DNA from: Anaerolineales bacterium UBA6668 | GTDB lineage: Bacteria > Chloroflexota > Anaerolineae > Anaerolineales > UBA6668 | Assembly: GCA_002455215.1 (NCBI GenBank) | Contig: DKKK01000048.1 | Span: 1 to 8,674 of the forward strand | Reading direction: 5' to 3' | DNA: 8,674 bases | Part shown: in pieces, positions 6,065 through 8,674 of the stretch | How positions within the stretch are numbered: position 1 is the first letter of the stretch | Layout of the letters: the number at the start of each line of letters is the position of its first letter | Program-made: the position numbers and the translations under genes | The notes under the pieces: generated by a model | Databases searched by the model: none | The model's input: the letters and a program-made list of their open reading frames with translations, nothing else | Told to the model about the DNA's origin: nothing

Positions 6065-7441
6065 ATGACCCAACCATCTGCCGCCCGACTCGCTGTTCGC
6101 CAAAACGCTTCCGCTATTCTGGATGACTTACGCACATTTGCCGCTATTCCAAGCATTTCCACACTGTCCGAACACCGCCCGGATATTGTGCGAGCCAGTG
6201 AATGGCTTGCGGATAAAATGAAAAATCAAGTACGGCTCAATAATGTTCAGATACTCCCCACCGGCGGCGCTCCCATTGTTTACGGTGAATGGTTAGAAAA
6301 CCCATCTCAACTGACTGTGTTGGTGTATGGGCATTATGATGTGCAACCGGTTGATCCGCTAAACGAATGGCGTACTCCCCCATTTGAACCGACACAAGTC
6401 GGGGATAACCTGCACGCACGCGGTATCAGTGACATGAAAGGACAAGTTTGGAGCTTTTTATCGGCGCTGGGCGCACTGCAAGCCAATGGTGGCATCCCGG
6501 TTAACGTGAAAGTATTGGTTGAAGGGGAAGAAGAAATTGGCTCGCCCCATCTGGCAAAATTCATTGCCGCTCACAAAGATTTATTAAAAGCTGACTTCTC
6601 GCTAAATGCAGACATGGGTATTGTAGACCCCAACACGCCCAGTTTGGTTTACGGCTTGCGCGGCTTGGCTTACTTTGAACTGTGGGTACACGGGGCAAAA
6701 AGTGATCTACACTCCGGTTTGTTTGGTGGGGTTGTGCATAACCCTGCCCAAGTGTTGGCAGAACTAATTGCCGGTATGCACGATGCACAAGGCAGAGTGA
6801 CCCTACCCGGTTTTTACGAAAAGGTGCGCACCCTAGCAGAGGATGAGCGTGCCGAACTTGCCCGTATGCCCATTAGTGAAGAACAACTACTCCGCACAGC
6901 CGCCAACCCACCCCAATTCTACGGCGAAGCCGGTTACACTTCCTTTGAGCGCATGGGCGCACGTCCCACACTCGAAATTAATGGGCTGTACAGCGGATTT
7001 ATTGGTGAAGGGTCTAAAACAGTTTTGCCCGCCAAAGCGATGGCAAAAATCAGCATGCGCTTGGTTCCTTATCAAAAAGGTGCAGACATCCGCCCAATGC
7101 TGGAAGCTTACCTGCAAGCCAATGCGCCTGCCAGCGTGCATTGGCAATTAATTGAACATGTGCATAGCGACCCGGTACTGACCAGTCGGGATAGTGCGCC
7201 CGTACAAGCCGCCATCTCCGCCCTTGAAAGTGTATTTTCCATGCACCCAATCTTCCGTTTGGAAGGTGGGAGTGTGCCAGTGGTAAGCGTGATGCAAGAC
7301 GTGTTGGGAATTGATTCGGTAATGATGGGTTTTGCACTCCCGGATGATGCCGTACATGCCCCCAACGAAAAACTGCATGTGCCAACTTTCCTACGCGGAA
7401 TCGAAGTGTTTATTGAGTTCTTCCAAAACATTCGGAAATAA
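6065..7441 (+). CDS. M20-family dipeptidase (carnosinase/CNDP-like)
   Basis: A 458-aa cytoplasmic zinc dipeptidase of family M20 that would cleave dipeptides or short peptides to free amino acids. Metal and catalytic residues are in the expected order: His90-x-Asp92 (YGHYDVQP), Asp123 (GISDMKGQ), Glu156 (base) and Glu157 (ligand) in EGEEEIGSP (153-161), Asp183 (ADMGIVD) and His431 (VHAPNEKLHVP). His216 in SDLHSGLFGG belongs to the lid domain and normally reaches the partner subunit's active site, so a dimer is expected. Length fits the 450-470 aa family range. The start was placed at ATG 6065 (MTQPSAARL), because the earlier ATG at 6005 lies inside the hairpin and adds an unconserved leader. 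The ribosome site is weak (GGA about 9 nt upstream). The lipoprotein gene begins 7 nt after the stop, suggesting co-transcription. It is only distantly related to the YgeY-like M20 enzyme on the other strand. Confidence 0.9.
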   Translation: MTQPSAARLAVRQNASAILDDLRTFAAIPSISTLSEHRPDIVRASEWLADKMKNQVRLNNVQILPTGGAPIVYGEWLENPSQLTVLVYGHYDVQPVDPLNEWRTPPFEPTQVGDNLHARGISDMKGQVWSFLSALGALQANGGIPVNVKVLVEGEEEIGSPHLAKFIAAHKDLLKADFSLNADMGIVDPNTPSLVYGLRGLAYFELWVHGAKSDLHSGLFGGVVHNPAQVLAELIAGMHDAQGRVTLPGFYEKVRTLAEDERAELARMPISEEQLLRTAANPPQFYGEAGYTSFERMGARPTLEINGLYSGFIGEGSKTVLPAKAMAKISMRLVPYQKGADIRPMLEAYLQANAPASVHWQLIEHVHSDPVLTSRDSAPVQAAISALESVFSMHPIFRLEGGSVPVVSVMQDVLGIDSVMMGFALPDDAVHAPNEKLHVPTFLRGIEVFIEFFQNIRK

Positions 7442-7448
7442 AATCTTT

Positions 7449-8674
7449 ATGAAACGCATCTCTATTTTTGCTATTCTGTTGTTGGCTGGATTGCTTGTCG
7501 CTTGTGGTGGTGTTGCCATTGGTCCCACATCTGAGCAAGCCACCCAAACCGCCATTGCGGCAGTGCCCACTACGGTTGCCCCCCCACCCACAGTGGTGCT
7601 TCCCACCGAAATCCCAACTACCGTCCCTAGTGAAACACCTACTGTGACGCTCATCCCGACCCAGGAGGCAACCGTTGACCCGGCAGTCCTGACCGCTAGC
7701 CCACAACCTGCCACCACCGATAGTGGTACTACCGGCGCAGATGCCACCGCCGCCCCGCCACCTACAGCCACAGTCTTTGCTACCCCAACCAGTAGCGCCG
7801 CACTCAACAACCTTGCGGTATCTGACCCAAGCAAGAATGCGGTTATCGCCGGTACTATTTTTATACCGAACCGCTCGTTAGCGCCAGCAATGCTGATTTT
7901 TGCCCACGAACCCGTTGAAGGTTGGTATCATTTTATCGAGACATTGCCAGGCACAACTGTTTATTCGATGGAAGTTGGCGTGCATCCCAATCCGTATCTG
8001 GTGTATGCCTACCCACTGGATGGCACAAAAGCAGGCGCTTACACACAAGCCGCCAAATGCGGTGTGAATCCTACCGTTTGCACAGACCATCGCATTTTGC
8101 CAATTTTGCTCACGCCGGGTGAAATTCGCAAAGATGTTAATATTTGGGATTGGGAGAGCGGTGCAATCGCCATTCCACCAGCGCCAGTACCTGTACCTGT
8201 CAAAGATTACAGCTACCTTACACCACAAACCGCACCCACTGTGGTCGGTACGACTACCACCATTCCACAGACCTTACAAACCAGTGTCACACCAAGCCAA
8301 AGCAACACGCCCGACCCCAATGCAACCGCTACTGCCACACCAACCCCCACTGCTACAGTGGATTTAGGGGCGACTGCTACGGCATTGGCAGGCAATACAC
8401 CGGTTGCGGGGGCATCACCAACCTTGAGTAAGGATACGCTGGAAGAAGGGAAAGGACGCATGGTGGGGGCAATCAGCTACCCAGCGGGTGTCTCTGAAGT
8501 GGTGGTTTATGCGGTACGAGCCGATAGTAAATATAGCTACTTTATCCCGAATCCAAACTCAGCAGGTTTCCAACTGGATGTGGAACCCGGCAAATGGGTT
8601 ATCTACGCCTATCCACGCGGGGCGGAAACCGGCAATCTAGCCGGTGGCTACACCGCTGGTGGAACAACACTTGC
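7449..8674 (+). CDS. Lipoprotein with Pro/Thr/Ala linkers and two repeated domains (partial, 3' end outside the window)
   Basis: The frame is open from ATG 7449 to the window edge, giving 408 complete codons. A lipoprotein signal, MKRISIFAILLLAGLLVAC, has lipobox Leu16-Val-Ala-Cys19, so the mature protein should be anchored to the outer face of the membrane. A Pro/Thr/Ala-rich linker follows (about 26-118). Domain A (about 130-236) holds YAYP (186-189), GAYTQA, Cys204 and Cys211 (possible disulfide) and WDW (233-235). A second Pro/Thr/Ala linker (about 255-330) leads to domain B (336 onward), which repeats the pattern with VVVYAV, YAYP (386-389) and GGYTAG. The two YAYP motifs are exactly 200 residues apart. 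Similar beta-rich modules with TPTPT linkers occur in Chloroflexota surface proteins; function is unknown. The gene starts 7 nt after the dipeptidase stop with only a weak ribosome site, so translational coupling is likely. Confidence 0.85.
   Translation, partial: MKRISIFAILLLAGLLVACGGVAIGPTSEQATQTAIAAVPTTVAPPPTVVLPTEIPTTVPSETPTVTLIPTQEATVDPAVLTASPQPATTDSGTTGADATAAPPPTATVFATPTSSAALNNLAVSDPSKNAVIAGTIFIPNRSLAPAMLIFAHEPVEGWYHFIETLPGTTVYSMEVGVHPNPYLVYAYPLDGTKAGAYTQAAKCGVNPTVCTDHRILPILLTPGEIRKDVNIWDWESGAIAIPPAPVPVPVKDYSYLTPQTAPTVVGTTTTIPQTLQTSVTPSQSNTPDPNATATATPTPTATVDLGATATALAGNTPVAGASPTLSKDTLEEGKGRMVGAISYPAGVSEVVVYAVRADSKYSYFIPNPNSAGFQLDVEPGKWVIYAYPRGAETGNLAGGYTAGGTTL

Noticed and set aside
7527..7800. 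Repetitive ACC/CCA-rich DNA as a possible tandem repeat or CRISPR
   Set aside because: There is no constant repeat unit or spacer; it is low-complexity coding sequence for a Pro/Thr/Ala linker.
7391..7834. Minus-strand frames of Val/Gly/Ala-rich composition
   Set aside because: They are the antisense of the Pro/Thr/Ala linker of the lipoprotein; the composition follows from the codons of that linker.

Overview
This window looks like bacterial chromosome, most likely from the phylum Chloroflexota (Anaerolineae or a related class). That assignment is an inference. It rests on a coenzyme F420 enzyme pair (NADPH:F420 reductase plus a luciferase-like oxidoreductase) and on a lipoprotein with long Pro/Thr/Ala linkers of the kind common in that phylum. 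No tRNA, rRNA, CRISPR array, transposase or phage gene was recognised.

Left half (minus strand, reading leftwards from about 4388 to 107). Four genes lie head to tail: an M20 metallohydrolase resembling E. coli YgeY (4388-3177), a carbamoyltransferase of the YgeW / N-acetylornithine-carbamoyltransferase type (3142-2165), an NADPH:F420 reductase (2016-1357) and an F420-dependent LLM-class oxidoreductase (1279-275). The series ends at a good intrinsic terminator (154-107). The first two are tightly spaced (34 nt) and match the ygeW/ygeY pairing of the enterobacterial purine-catabolism region. Whether the F420 pair belongs to the same transcript is less certain, because of a 148-nt gap containing a long hairpin.

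Control region (4389-4491). A GntR/HutC-type repressor gene (4492-5238) is divergent from the YgeY-like gene. The 103-bp gap holds two copies of an 18-bp imperfect palindrome, TTGACARTCGTCTGACAA, 56 bp apart. One copy overlaps the predicted start of the leftward transcript, and the other sits just upstream of the regulator gene. This is a self-contained regulator/operator/catabolic-gene unit.

Right half (plus strand). After a non-coding stretch, a 76-aa protein of unknown function (5536-5766) is preceded by a good extended -10 promoter. A second non-coding stretch (5767-6064) holds a perfect 14-bp inverted repeat, four copies of the octamer ATATTCGG (either strand) and a terminator-like hairpin. 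An M20 dipeptidase (6065-7441) follows, and 7 nt after it comes a lipoprotein gene that runs off the window (7449 onward). The lipoprotein carries two related beta-rich domains exactly 200 residues apart.

The most notable items are the regulated YgeY/YgeW/F420 gene set, the duplicated-domain lipoprotein, and the clustered ATATTCGG elements upstream of the dipeptidase.
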